6,240 bases of DNA from Thioalkalivibrio nitratireducens. GTDB taxonomy: Bacteria; Pseudomonadota; Gammaproteobacteria; Ectothiorhodospirales; Ectothiorhodospiraceae. Under the pieces are notes generated by a model that saw only the letters and a program-made list of their open reading frames with translations, made no database searches and was not told the origin of the DNA. Where the stretch lies: assembly GCA_011390385.1 (NCBI GenBank), contig JAABSN010000197.1, forward strand, positions 1-6,240, written 5' to 3'. Both the position numbers and the translations under genes were made by a program. Below are positions 1-5,505 of the stretch, in pieces. The first letter of the stretch is position 1. Every line of letters starts with the position of its first letter.

Positions 1-47
1 AGGCCAACCAGCAGGATGGCGGCGATGATTTGGGCCAGGGTCTTCAT
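1..47 (-). CDS. N-terminus of an unidentified membrane-anchored or exported protein (partial)
   Basis: Only the first 15 complete codons are in the window, reading MKTLAQIIAAILLVG, and the gene continues past the left edge. A Lys followed by a run of Ile, Leu, Ala and Val is what a signal peptide or an N-terminal membrane helix looks like. The start is supported by a GGAG ribosome site (complement of 56-59) 8 nt upstream. It is also supported by an ATGA overlap with the stop codon of the SDR gene, so this is the next gene of the same leftward operon and is probably translationally coupled. The family cannot be named from so short a piece. The start is fairly sure; the identity is unknown. Confidence 0.6.
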   Translation of the reverse strand, partial: MKTLAQIIAAILLVG

Positions 48-862
48 GATTGCTGCTCCGATGCGGCAGTGACGGGGTTTTCCGGCTGTGCAAAATGCTG
101 GATGGTTGGCAGCTGGCGGCGCAGGGCGCTGTCCAGCAGCCTTGGCATGAGACCGTTCACGCGAACCAGCAGGCGCTCCGGCCAACCGAGATGCACCTCG
201 CGTAGATCCCGGTCCAGGGCACGTACCAGCTGGGCGGCCACGCGCTCGGGGCTGTCCATGCCGACGCCCAGAGCCTGATTCATCGCCTCGACCCGGGCGC
301 CGTTCATCTCCGTGCGGGTCGCCCGCGGCGCCAGATACAACACCCCGACCGGGGTATCCGCCAGTTCGCGACGCAGGGCTTCCGAGAATCCACGCAACGC
401 GAATTTGCTGGCGCAGTAGGTGCTGAAACCCGTGTAGCCGATCGAACCGAAGGTCGAACCCACATTCACGATACAGCTTTGCTGCATTTTCAGGAGCGGC
501 AGCAAGGATCGGGTCACCTGCAGTGTGGACGTCACGTTGATCTCGATCAGGTCCGCGATCTGCGCATCATTCATCGATTCGAACAGACCGAAGTGGTTGA
601 CGCCCGCGGCATTGATCAACAGGTTGAACCCGGTCAGCCTGCGCGCGGCGGCGACGACTGCAGCCCGGTCCTCCGCGCTGCGCAGGTCAGCATGCACGCT
701 CTCTACCTGCCCGGGATGACGGCGCTGGATCTCGCGCAGCATGTCCTGCTGGCGACCCACCGCGAGCACACGGGTGCCCGCTGCGCATAGGGCGTCGACC
801 ATCGCCCGACCCATGCCTCCGGTCGCCCCCGTGAGTACGGCGGCGCTAGCTTGCAAGCGCAT
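44..862 (-). CDS. Classical SDR-family NAD(P)-dependent oxidoreductase
   Basis: A 272-residue Rossmann-fold dehydrogenase expected to reduce a carbonyl or oxidise an alcohol with NAD(P)H in the cytoplasm. The cofactor motif TGATGGMG is at residues 11-18, and an Arg at 37 after the second strand suggests NADP(H). The structural NAAG is at 84-87. The catalytic tetrad is complete: Asn109, Ser136, Tyr149 and Lys153 in the usual YxxxK spacing. The C-terminal part (about 215-250) is rich in Trp, Arg and Leu, possibly membrane-associating. The ATG at 862 is chosen because the glycine motif then falls at the normal place and a GGGAGGG ribosome site (complement of 868-874) lies 5 nt upstream. The in-frame 53-residue extension to 1021 only re-reads the upstream gene. 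It overlaps the upstream gene by 17 nt and the next by 4 nt. The substrate is unknown; context suggests the product of the neighbouring oxygenase-like or acyl-activating enzymes. Confidence 0.93.
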   Translation of the reverse strand: MRLQASAAVLTGATGGMGRAMVDALCAAGTRVLAVGRQQDMLREIQRRHPGQVESVHADLRSAEDRAAVVAAARRLTGFNLLINAAGVNHFGLFESMNDAQIADLIEINVTSTLQVTRSLLPLLKMQQSCIVNVGSTFGSIGYTGFSTYCASKFALRGFSEALRRELADTPVGVLYLAPRATRTEMNGARVEAMNQALGVGMDSPERVAAQLVRALDRDLREVHLGWPERLLVRVNGLMPRLLDSALRRQLPTIQHFAQPENPVTAASEQQS

Positions 863-1523
863 GGATTCCCTCCCGTGCAATCGGAAGGCCGCGGAACATG
901 TCGGCATAGAGGCGGTAGACGACTCTGGCCGTATGGAGGACGTCGCGCTGATCCTCGACCGAGTCGAGGCGGTTGACCAGACGTTCGAAGAAGACCATGT
1001 GCTCCTGGTCCAGCGAGCCATGGGAGGTCAGGTAGGTGAATGCCTCCGGAGGCAGTCGCAGGGCCTTCGCCAGGCTGCCCGCGGCCCGGCTCGCGAGGGC
1101 CACGCTCGTGCCCTCGAGCACGAACACCATGCCCAGCATGCAGACGGGGTTGATCCGGGTTATCCGGTCGTACATGGTGCTCACCATCAACTCGGTCGCC
1201 AGGGCCGGCTGGCCATTGCGCACCGATTCGGGATCCCCACCGCTGGCCCGAATATCATTCAGAATCCACTCCTCGTGGCCGTTCTCCTCCGAGATGTAAT
1301 GCACCATGGCGTCGCGGAGCCACCCGAGCTGGGTGGGCAGGCGTGACCCACAGGCCATCAGTAGAGGCACGGTATGGGCCACGTGGTGGTAGGCCTGCTC
1401 GAGAAAAGCGACGTAGGTTCCACGGCTTACCGTGCCGTTCAACGCAGCCCCGATCAGAGGAGAGCTGAGCAGGTGATCCCGCTCCGAGGTCGTGGACTGT
1501 TGCAGCGTTTGGTAGAAGGTCAT
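846..1523 (-). CDS. Heme-oxygenase-like metalloprotein (TenA-like / iron-containing redox enzyme family)
   Basis: A 225-residue all-helical protein of the TenA/heme-oxygenase-like fold, of the branch annotated as iron-containing redox enzymes and including HDO diiron oxidases such as UndA and CADD. Candidate metal ligands are present in family order: Glu79/Glu80 and His83 (EENGH), Glu137 (VLEG), then His168, Asp172 and His175 in an H-x3-D-x2-H pattern. Spacing (about 54 residues from His83 to Glu137, 31 to His168) agrees with what I recall of CADD and UndA. Which residues really bind iron is inference. A His-rich helix (His46, His47, His50) may add ligands or line the pocket. The ATG at 1523 overlaps the stop of the AMP-binding gene as ATGA and has GAGGAA (complement of 1532-1537) 8 nt upstream. 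A 44-residue in-frame extension to 1655 is a shadow of that gene. It probably carries out an O2-dependent oxidation of an acyl or amino substrate. It is unlikely to be a thiaminase, since no thiamin genes are nearby. Confidence 0.87.
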   Translation of the reverse strand: MTFYQTLQQSTTSERDHLLSSPLIGAALNGTVSRGTYVAFLEQAYHHVAHTVPLLMACGSRLPTQLGWLRDAMVHYISEENGHEEWILNDIRASGGDPESVRNGQPALATELMVSTMYDRITRINPVCMLGMVFVLEGTSVALASRAAGSLAKALRLPPEAFTYLTSHGSLDQEHMVFFERLVNRLDSVEDQRDVLHTARVVYRLYADMFRGLPIAREGIHALAS

Positions 1524-2971
1524 GGGGACAGTTCCTCGTGAATAAAGCTCATCAGTGCCGGCCAGTGCAGTTCCAGGATGGCGTGCCGGCGCAAGCGCCC
1601 GTTGGCAGTCAGCAGACCGTTCTCCGGGGTGAATCGTTGGATGGAGGGCAACCACGCGCCGATGCGGGCGTAATCCGGCAATCCGGTATTCACCTTGGCC
1701 ACAGCCGCTTGGATTTCGCTTTGCGTCACCGCTGGTCCGCGCGGGACGATCAGAGCGAGGTTCAGGGGCAGAGCCTCGCCGTGGACGACCGCCTGCGCGA
1801 TCGCCGGCCGGTGGACCAATTCAGCCTCGATCCATTCCGGGTTCACGTTGCGGCCATAGGCGGTGATGAACTGGTTTTTCTTGCGGCCCCGGATCACCAG
1901 GTAGCCGTCCTCGAGGCTGCCGAGATCACCGGTTGGCCAGGGATCCGGGACCGGTACGGGTTCGCCGAGGTAGCCGAGCGGTCGGGCGCCGTGAACCAGG
2001 ATCTCGCCATCTGCCGCGATGCTGGTGCGCACGTGCGGCAGCGGCCTTCCGACCGTTCCGATGCGGTTGTGCCCGGGCCGATTCAGGCTCACCACGGACG
2101 CGCACTCCGACAGCCCGTAGCCCTCGAACACGGGCCAGCCGAGTTCCGCGGCCCGTAACAGCAGCGCCGGCGCCACCCTGGCACCGCCCACGGCGATGAA
2201 TTTCAGGCTGCGGGGCAGAGACCACCCCCCCTGGGCCGCGTGAAGCAATCCCTCGAGCATCTGGGGCACGAGAATCAGGCTTTCCGGGCGCAGCTGTTCC
2301 AACAGTCTCAGAAGCCTTGCTGCGTCGATGGTGCTGCCCTGTACCCCGGTGTCTGCCGGCAGGTGGACGGCTGCCCCTGCCAGCAAGTTGGCATAAGCGC
2401 CAAGATTCTCCAACAGGACCCCGAGCGGTAACAGCGAGAGGTGGCGCCTCGGAGCCACCGTGCTGCACGCCTCGTTCAGGCTCTCGGCAACCTGGAAGAG
2501 AGCCCCGATCGCAAGGCAGACGCCCCGGGGCTGGCCGGTACTGCCCGATGTGAAGGTGATCTTTGCGGTGCCGGCGGGCAGTTCGACCCCTGTCGGGCGG
2601 CGCCGCCACCCTGGCGAACGTTCGTTGAACCCGAGATCGAGGGGCGAGAGTCCACCGGGGAGCGTACCGATCAGCGTGTCCACTCCAGCGCTGACCAGCA
2701 AGTGCCGGCACTGGGTCGTGCTGAAGAAGCTTGGGACGGGCACGCAGACCACACCGGCCTGCAGGGCTGCCAGGTCCCAGAGCAGCCAGTCGCGGCCATT
2801 CTCCAACGCGAGCGCCAGCACTTGGCTGCCATAGGCCTCGAGCACAGCGGCACGCCGCGCAACCTGCTCCGACAGACTGGCAAAGCTCAGCGCACCCTGA
2901 TCATCGACCAGAGCGGTAGCGGCGGGCGGGTGCCCCGACAGTGCCTGCCAGAACCGGTCAGGCGCAGGCAT
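1520..2971 (-). CDS. AMP-binding adenylate-forming enzyme (acyl-CoA synthetase-like)
   Basis: A 483-residue ANL-superfamily enzyme expected to activate a carboxylic (probably fatty) acid with ATP. Visible core motifs: the A3 P-loop TFTSGSTGQPRG at 139-150 (with Arg in place of the usual Lys), A5 YGLSE at 285-289, A7 TGD at 347-349, and the hinge stretch RGRKKNQFITAYGRNVNP at 361-378. The A10 segment TANGRLRR at 455-462 has Arg459 where most family members have the catalytic lysine. At 483 residues it is slightly short for an acyl-CoA synthetase, but has a small C-terminal domain. The ATG at 2971 has GGGAG (complement of 2978-2982) 6 nt upstream. The 34-residue extension to 3073 is out-of-frame hemolysin-gene sequence. 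It overlaps the upstream gene by 14 nt and the next by 4 nt. It may hand an acyl-adenylate or thioester to the neighbouring acyltransferase-like protein. Family is near certain; substrate and full activity are not. Confidence 0.93.
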   Translation of the reverse strand: MPAPDRFWQALSGHPPAATALVDDQGALSFASLSEQVARRAAVLEAYGSQVLALALENGRDWLLWDLAALQAGVVCVPVPSFFSTTQCRHLLVSAGVDTLIGTLPGGLSPLDLGFNERSPGWRRRPTGVELPAGTAKITFTSGSTGQPRGVCLAIGALFQVAESLNEACSTVAPRRHLSLLPLGVLLENLGAYANLLAGAAVHLPADTGVQGSTIDAARLLRLLEQLRPESLILVPQMLEGLLHAAQGGWSLPRSLKFIAVGGARVAPALLLRAAELGWPVFEGYGLSECASVVSLNRPGHNRIGTVGRPLPHVRTSIAADGEILVHGARPLGYLGEPVPVPDPWPTGDLGSLEDGYLVIRGRKKNQFITAYGRNVNPEWIEAELVHRPAIAQAVVHGEALPLNLALIVPRGPAVTQSEIQAAVAKVNTGLPDYARIGAWLPSIQRFTPENGLLTANGRLRRHAILELHWPALMSFIHEELSP

Positions 2972-3650
2972 GGACGGCTCCCGGGTTCGGGGCACCGTAC
3001 AGGGGCTGGTAGCCCTGTTGTTCCAGCATCCCGCGGCACTGCAACTGGGCCAGCCCCTCGGGCACATAACCACCCATCACTCGCGGCCCGGTGGCATAGT
3101 AGCTGCCCCATTCGGCCTGCTGGTCACCGAGGCGTGCAGGATCGGCCGGACCGAGGTCCACCGGGCTCAGGGTCAGGCGTTGGAAGCTGTTCAGTAGTAT
3201 CGGCGTGCCTGTGAACACAACCCAGGCAAAGCCGCGATGAGCGAGATAGTGGGTCAAGGCGCTGATGAGCAGGCGCGCGGCCCCCGGTGTCACGGCTGCC
3301 AGGTTGCCGACCTCGACCAGGTGTTCTCTTGCAAGCGGCATCCCGCTGCGCTGCCGCAGCATCTGGCAAGCGGGCTGGTCGAGATAGGTTTCGAGGAACA
3401 GAGGGCCCCCGACCGCCGGCCTCAACCCAATCACGGCCAGCAGCTCGCCCGAACGGAAGAGCCCAATGAGCTCCGGCATCAAGCGGCTGACCCGGGCTCC
3501 GTAGAGCTCGGCGAACCGTGACCGGACGAAGGCTTCCATCTGCCCGCGCATGGCCCCGTCGCCGGGTGCAATGCTGCCGACCAGGTCCAGACCAGGCTGT
3601 CCGCCCACGCGGGCCAGTTGCGGGATTGTCGAATACTCTGCGGTGCGCAT
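2958..3650 (-). CDS. Thermostable hemolysin-family protein (probable acyltransferase-like fold)
   Basis: A 230-residue protein recognised as the family called thermostable hemolysin after Vibrio delta-VPH. Family hallmarks are in order: YGA at 50-52, MPEL at 58-61, GLRPA at 75-79, LFLETYLD at 84-91, VEVGNLA at 112-118, FTGTPILLNSF at 146-156 and WGSYY at 181-185. There is no signal peptide or membrane segment, which argues against a simple secreted toxin. The central part (an acidic VEVGNL strand, a helix, then a second strand and a helix ending in an RLTL turn) resembles GNAT enzymes and LuxI-type autoinducer synthases, so an acyl-transfer role in the cytoplasm is inferred. The ATG at 3650 has GAGG (complement of 3658-3661) 7 nt upstream and is the first gene after the divergent control region, so it leads the operon. 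Its coupling to an acyl-activating enzyme fits acyl transfer better than hemolysis. Confidence 0.9.
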   Translation of the reverse strand: MRTAEYSTIPQLARVGGQPGLDLVGSIAPGDGAMRGQMEAFVRSRFAELYGARVSRLMPELIGLFRSGELLAVIGLRPAVGGPLFLETYLDQPACQMLRQRSGMPLAREHLVEVGNLAAVTPGAARLLISALTHYLAHRGFAWVVFTGTPILLNSFQRLTLSPVDLGPADPARLGDQQAEWGSYYATGPRVMGGYVPEGLAQLQCRGMLEQQGYQPLYGAPNPGAVHACA

Positions 3651-3692
3651 CGTGCGTCCTCGTTGACGATGCGTGCAGCATGACGTGGGAAT

Positions 3693-3709
3693 CTTAAGAT
3701 CAGCTTAAG
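3693..3709. promoter_or_regulatory. PmrA/QseB/BqsR-type response-regulator box
   Basis: The sequence is CTTAAG ATCAG CTTAAG, a perfect direct repeat with an 11-bp centre-to-centre period, i.e. one helical turn. This is the published form of the PmrA and QseB box (CTTAAG-like half sites separated by 5 bp). Written as TTAAG-N6-TTAAG it equals the BqsR box of Pseudomonas aeruginosa. Each half is palindromic, so the site has no orientation. It lies 42 nt upstream of the hemolysin-family start codon and about 255 nt upstream of the cytochrome start. The response regulator encoded at 4840 belongs to the right family to bind it; that pairing is inference. Confidence 0.75.
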
Positions 3710-3917
3710 GAGTCCGGTGAGTCCGGCTGTCCGTGCGGAACGAGTACCTTTGCTTTTCCACGCTGCAATTGGGGAGCGGAGGCGACATGCCCCCCGCCTG
3801 ATCATCAGCGCGTGTTGGCATTCGATTGCCTGCTTTCAGCCTGGTTTCAGGGAACCCCTGTAGCTTTGGTCCTGTGGTCGCTGCGGATGCCGACGGGATC
3901 TCCAAGGTGGGGATCGG

Positions 3918-3950
3918 GTAGCCGCCAACCCTCACGGTTGCGTCGGCTGC
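3918..3950 (+). other. Potential hairpin in the leader of the cytochrome gene
   Basis: In RNA, 3918-3924 can pair with 3944-3950 (7 pairs, one G-U). Inside this, 3926-3930 (CAACC) pairs with 3936-3940 (GGTTG) around a 5-nt loop, with a 1x3 internal loop between the stems. The hairpin ends 3 nt before the GGAGGT ribosome site at 3954-3959, so it could affect translation of the downstream gene. In GC-rich DNA such stems also arise by chance. No poly-U tract follows, so it is not a standard terminator. Confidence 0.35.
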
Positions 3951-3964
3951 ATTGGAGGTGGGGC

Positions 3965-4501
3965 TTGAACGCGATGCAGGCACCGTTACGGCACAGGGTC
4001 TGGGACCCTTTCGTGCGCGTTTTTCACTGGTCGCTGGTGGGGGCCTACGTACTGGCTTGGGCGACCGCCGAGGAATGGGATCTTTTGCACGGACGCCTTG
4101 GTTGGTTCGTGCTGGTCCTGCTCGCTCTGCGCCTGATCTGGGGTCTGATCGGCACACGGCACGCCCGGTTCTGGGACTTCGTGCACGGCCCCGGACGGGT
4201 CAAGGCCTACGTCGGCTCGCTGCTGCGTGGTGACCCGGAATTCCACCCCGGACACAACCCGGCGGGCGGCTGGATGGTGCTGGCGCTGATCGTGACCTTG
4301 GCTGCGACCGCGTTGAGCGGTGTGTTACTCGTCGAGGAGGGCGAGTTCTGGGAAGACCTGCACGAAGGCCTTGCTAACCTGTCGCTGGCCCTGGTCGCAG
4401 TGCACGTGTTTGGTGTCCTGGTGTCGAGCTTCCTGCATCGGGAAAATCTGGTAAAAGCCATGTTGACCGGCGACAAGCCGGGGAGGAATGTTGATGTCTG
4501 A
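3965..4501 (+). CDS. Cytochrome b561-family membrane protein
   Basis: A four-helix, di-heme b-type cytochrome of the inner membrane, which passes electrons between a quinol or periplasmic donor and a partner protein. Counting from the ATG at 3974 (175 residues), likely heme ligands are His18 (VRVFHWS), His39 (LLHGRLGW), His130 (LHEG) and His144 (VAVHVFG). Hydrophobic segments lie at about 13-33, 42-60, 100-120 and 134-153. The family core starts at RVWDPFVRVFHW, so translation begins just before. The TTG at 3965 sits 5 nt after GGAGGT (3954-3959), an ideal distance; the ATG at 3974 is 14 nt away, which is long. I therefore report TTG (178 residues) but ATG is possible. It leads a rightward operon and overlaps the PepSY gene by 8 nt. 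PepSY pairing is common for this family and suggests a redox unit. Confidence 0.92.
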   Translation: MNAMQAPLRHRVWDPFVRVFHWSLVGAYVLAWATAEEWDLLHGRLGWFVLVLLALRLIWGLIGTRHARFWDFVHGPGRVKAYVGSLLRGDPEFHPGHNPAGGWMVLALIVTLAATALSGVLLVEEGEFWEDLHEGLANLSLALVAVHVFGVLVSSFLHRENLVKAMLTGDKPGRNVDV

Positions 4502-4838
4502 GTCCATGACGGGCCGTCTGGCCTGGGTTTTCGTTGGTTTGGTTCTTGTCTCGGGAGCCGTATTGTTCACCGGGCCGCCGCAGGCCACGGCGTCGGATGA
4601 TCACGACAAGGCACGCTTGCTGCGCGATGGGGGCCAGATCATGTCGCTGGCCGAGATCCTGCAACATCCCGAGCTTCAGGGAAAACGCGTTATCGAAGCC
4701 GAGCTGGAGCGAGAGGATGGTCTCTTGGTCTACGAGCTGGAGTTACTGGGTGACGATGGGCGCGTCCGCGAGCGTTACTTCGATGCCGCCACTGGCAAGC
4801 CCCTGGGGGGCGGCAAAAGCAGGGACTGGAAGCGCTGA
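4494..4838 (+). CDS. Small exported PepSY-domain protein
   Basis: A 114-residue protein with a positively charged N-terminus, a hydrophobic stretch at about 9-27 and a small-residue segment QATAS near 30-34 that could be a signal-peptidase site, so it should be periplasmic or membrane-anchored. The mature part (about 35-105) is one PepSY domain: an acidic/basic first helix ending in GGQIMSL, then VIEAELE, LVYELELL and the typical closing YFDAATGKPL with a DA-TG turn at 97-101. The tail is basic (KSRDWKR). The ATG at 4494 is preferred because GGGAGGA at 4481-4487 is then 6 nt upstream; the earlier ATG at 4488 directly abuts that site. It overlaps the cytochrome gene by 8 nt and stops 1 nt before the regulator start. 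PepSY proteins beside two-component genes are thought to modulate the sensor or bind its ligand; the exact role here is unknown. Confidence 0.88.
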   Translation: MSESMTGRLAWVFVGLVLVSGAVLFTGPPQATASDDHDKARLLRDGGQIMSLAEILQHPELQGKRVIEAELEREDGLLVYELELLGDDGRVRERYFDAATGKPLGGGKSRDWKR

Positions 4839-4839
4839 G

Positions 4840-5505
4840 TTGCGTCTTCTGCTGGTTGAGGATGACGTCGAGCTGGCCACTGGCCTGGCACGGGACCTGC
4901 GCAAGGCCGGTTTCGCGGTCGATCACGCGGCCGACGGGGTCGAGGGCGAGTTCCTCGGCCGTGAGAGTGATTATGACGTCGTGGTGCTCGACCTTGGCCT
5001 GCCGCGGCGCTCCGGGCTCGAGGTACTGGCGGCCTGGCGCGCGGCCGGCCGAGACCTCCCGGTTCTGGTCCTTACCGCGCGCGACGCCTGGAGCGAATGC
5101 GTTGCCGGACTCAAGGCAGGCGCAGACGATTATCTCCGCAAACCGTTCCACTACCAGGAACTACTCGCCCGCCTGGAGGCGCTGCTGCGGCGCAGCGCCG
5201 GGCGCGCGGCACCGGAACTATGTGTCGCCGGGCTGCGACTGGACGAGGAACGCCAGTGCGTGCGTCGTGACGACGGCGGCGAGATCGCGCTGACCGGTAC
5301 TGAGTTCCGCCTGTTGCGCTATATGATGAATCACCCTGACCGCGTCTTGTCGAAGTCGCGTCTGACCGAGCACGTCTACGACGGTGACAACGACCGCGAC
5401 AGCAATGTGCTCGAGGTCTATGTGCGCCGGTTGCGCGACAAACTGGGACGCGAGTTGATCGAGACCCGCCGCGGCCAGGGTTATCTATTCCGGAGCCAAC
5501 CCTGA
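4840..5505 (+). CDS. OmpR/PhoB-family response regulator (QseB/PmrA-like)
   Basis: A 221-residue DNA-binding response regulator. The receiver domain (about 1-117) has the acidic pair Glu7-Asp8 (with Asp9), phospho-acceptor Asp51 (VVVLDLGLP), Thr79 and Lys101-Pro102 in YLRKPF. The C-terminal winged helix (about 126-218) shows LTGTEF at 151-156, the recognition helix SNVLEVYVRRLRDKL at 188-202 and the closing wing GQGYLF. The start is a TTG 1 nt after the PepSY stop, giving the family-typical MRLLLVEDD; GGAAG at 4828-4832 lies 7 nt upstream. The longer in-frame reading from 4534 is PepSY sequence in the wrong frame. It ends inside the kinase start (CTGA overlap). The QseB/PmrA group binds CTTAAG-type direct repeats, one of which lies upstream of this operon, so autoregulation is likely. 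It may also control the divergent biosynthetic-looking operon. Confidence 0.93.
   Translation: MRLLLVEDDVELATGLARDLRKAGFAVDHAADGVEGEFLGRESDYDVVVLDLGLPRRSGLEVLAAWRAAGRDLPVLVLTARDAWSECVAGLKAGADDYLRKPFHYQELLARLEALLRRSAGRAAPELCVAGLRLDEERQCVRRDDGGEIALTGTEFRLLRYMMNHPDRVLSKSRLTEHVYDGDNDRDSNVLEVYVRRLRDKLGRELIETRRGQGYLFRSQP

Larger units (their letters stand above)
3651..3964. promoter_or_regulatory. Divergent intergenic control region
   Basis: These 314 bases separate the two divergent operons, and I see no convincing gene in them. They hold the CTTAAG direct repeat, closely spaced GTCCG repeats beside it, and three small inverted repeats (3780-3799, 3848-3860, 3918-3950). If transcription of the rightward operon starts near the CTTAAG box, its mRNA would carry a leader of roughly 230-250 nt. 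No good sigma-70 -35/-10 pair is evident on either strand: TTGGCA at 3815-3820 is a fair -35 but lacks a -10 partner. This would fit an activator-dependent promoter. The in-frame GTG-initiated extension of the cytochrome gene from 3812 is Arg-rich and unlike the family, so it is left out. Confidence 0.7.

Noticed and set aside
849..858. Perfect 10-bp palindrome GCTTGCAAGC at the HDO/SDR junction.
   Set aside because: It lies inside overlapping coding sequence with no matching partner elsewhere; a chance palindrome is more likely than an operator.
846..1523. Thiaminase or transcriptional regulator function suggested by the name TenA.
   Set aside because: No thiamin genes or riboswitch are nearby, and the metal-ligand pattern fits the iron-containing redox branch.
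1524..1655. 44-residue N-terminal extension of the heme-oxygenase-like protein.
   Set aside because: It re-reads the end of the AMP-binding gene in another frame. The ATG at 1523 has a ribosome site and a normal family N-terminus.
1926..3214. Long open frames on both strands inside the AMP-binding and hemolysin genes (for example 1926-2711 minus and 2441-3214 plus).
   Set aside because: Their translations are Arg/Pro/Gly-rich with no family motifs, as expected for shadow frames in GC-rich coding DNA; the frames chosen show full conserved motifs.
3848..3860. Small inverted repeat CAGGG/CCCTG as a possible terminator.
   Set aside because: The stem is only 5 bp with a 3-nt loop and no T-tract; there is also no gene ending upstream that would need a terminator.
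3812..3964. GTG-initiated extension of the cytochrome gene, including an ATG at 3887.
   Set aside because: The added residues are Arg-rich and lie before the conserved b561 N-terminus, and neither start has a ribosome site.
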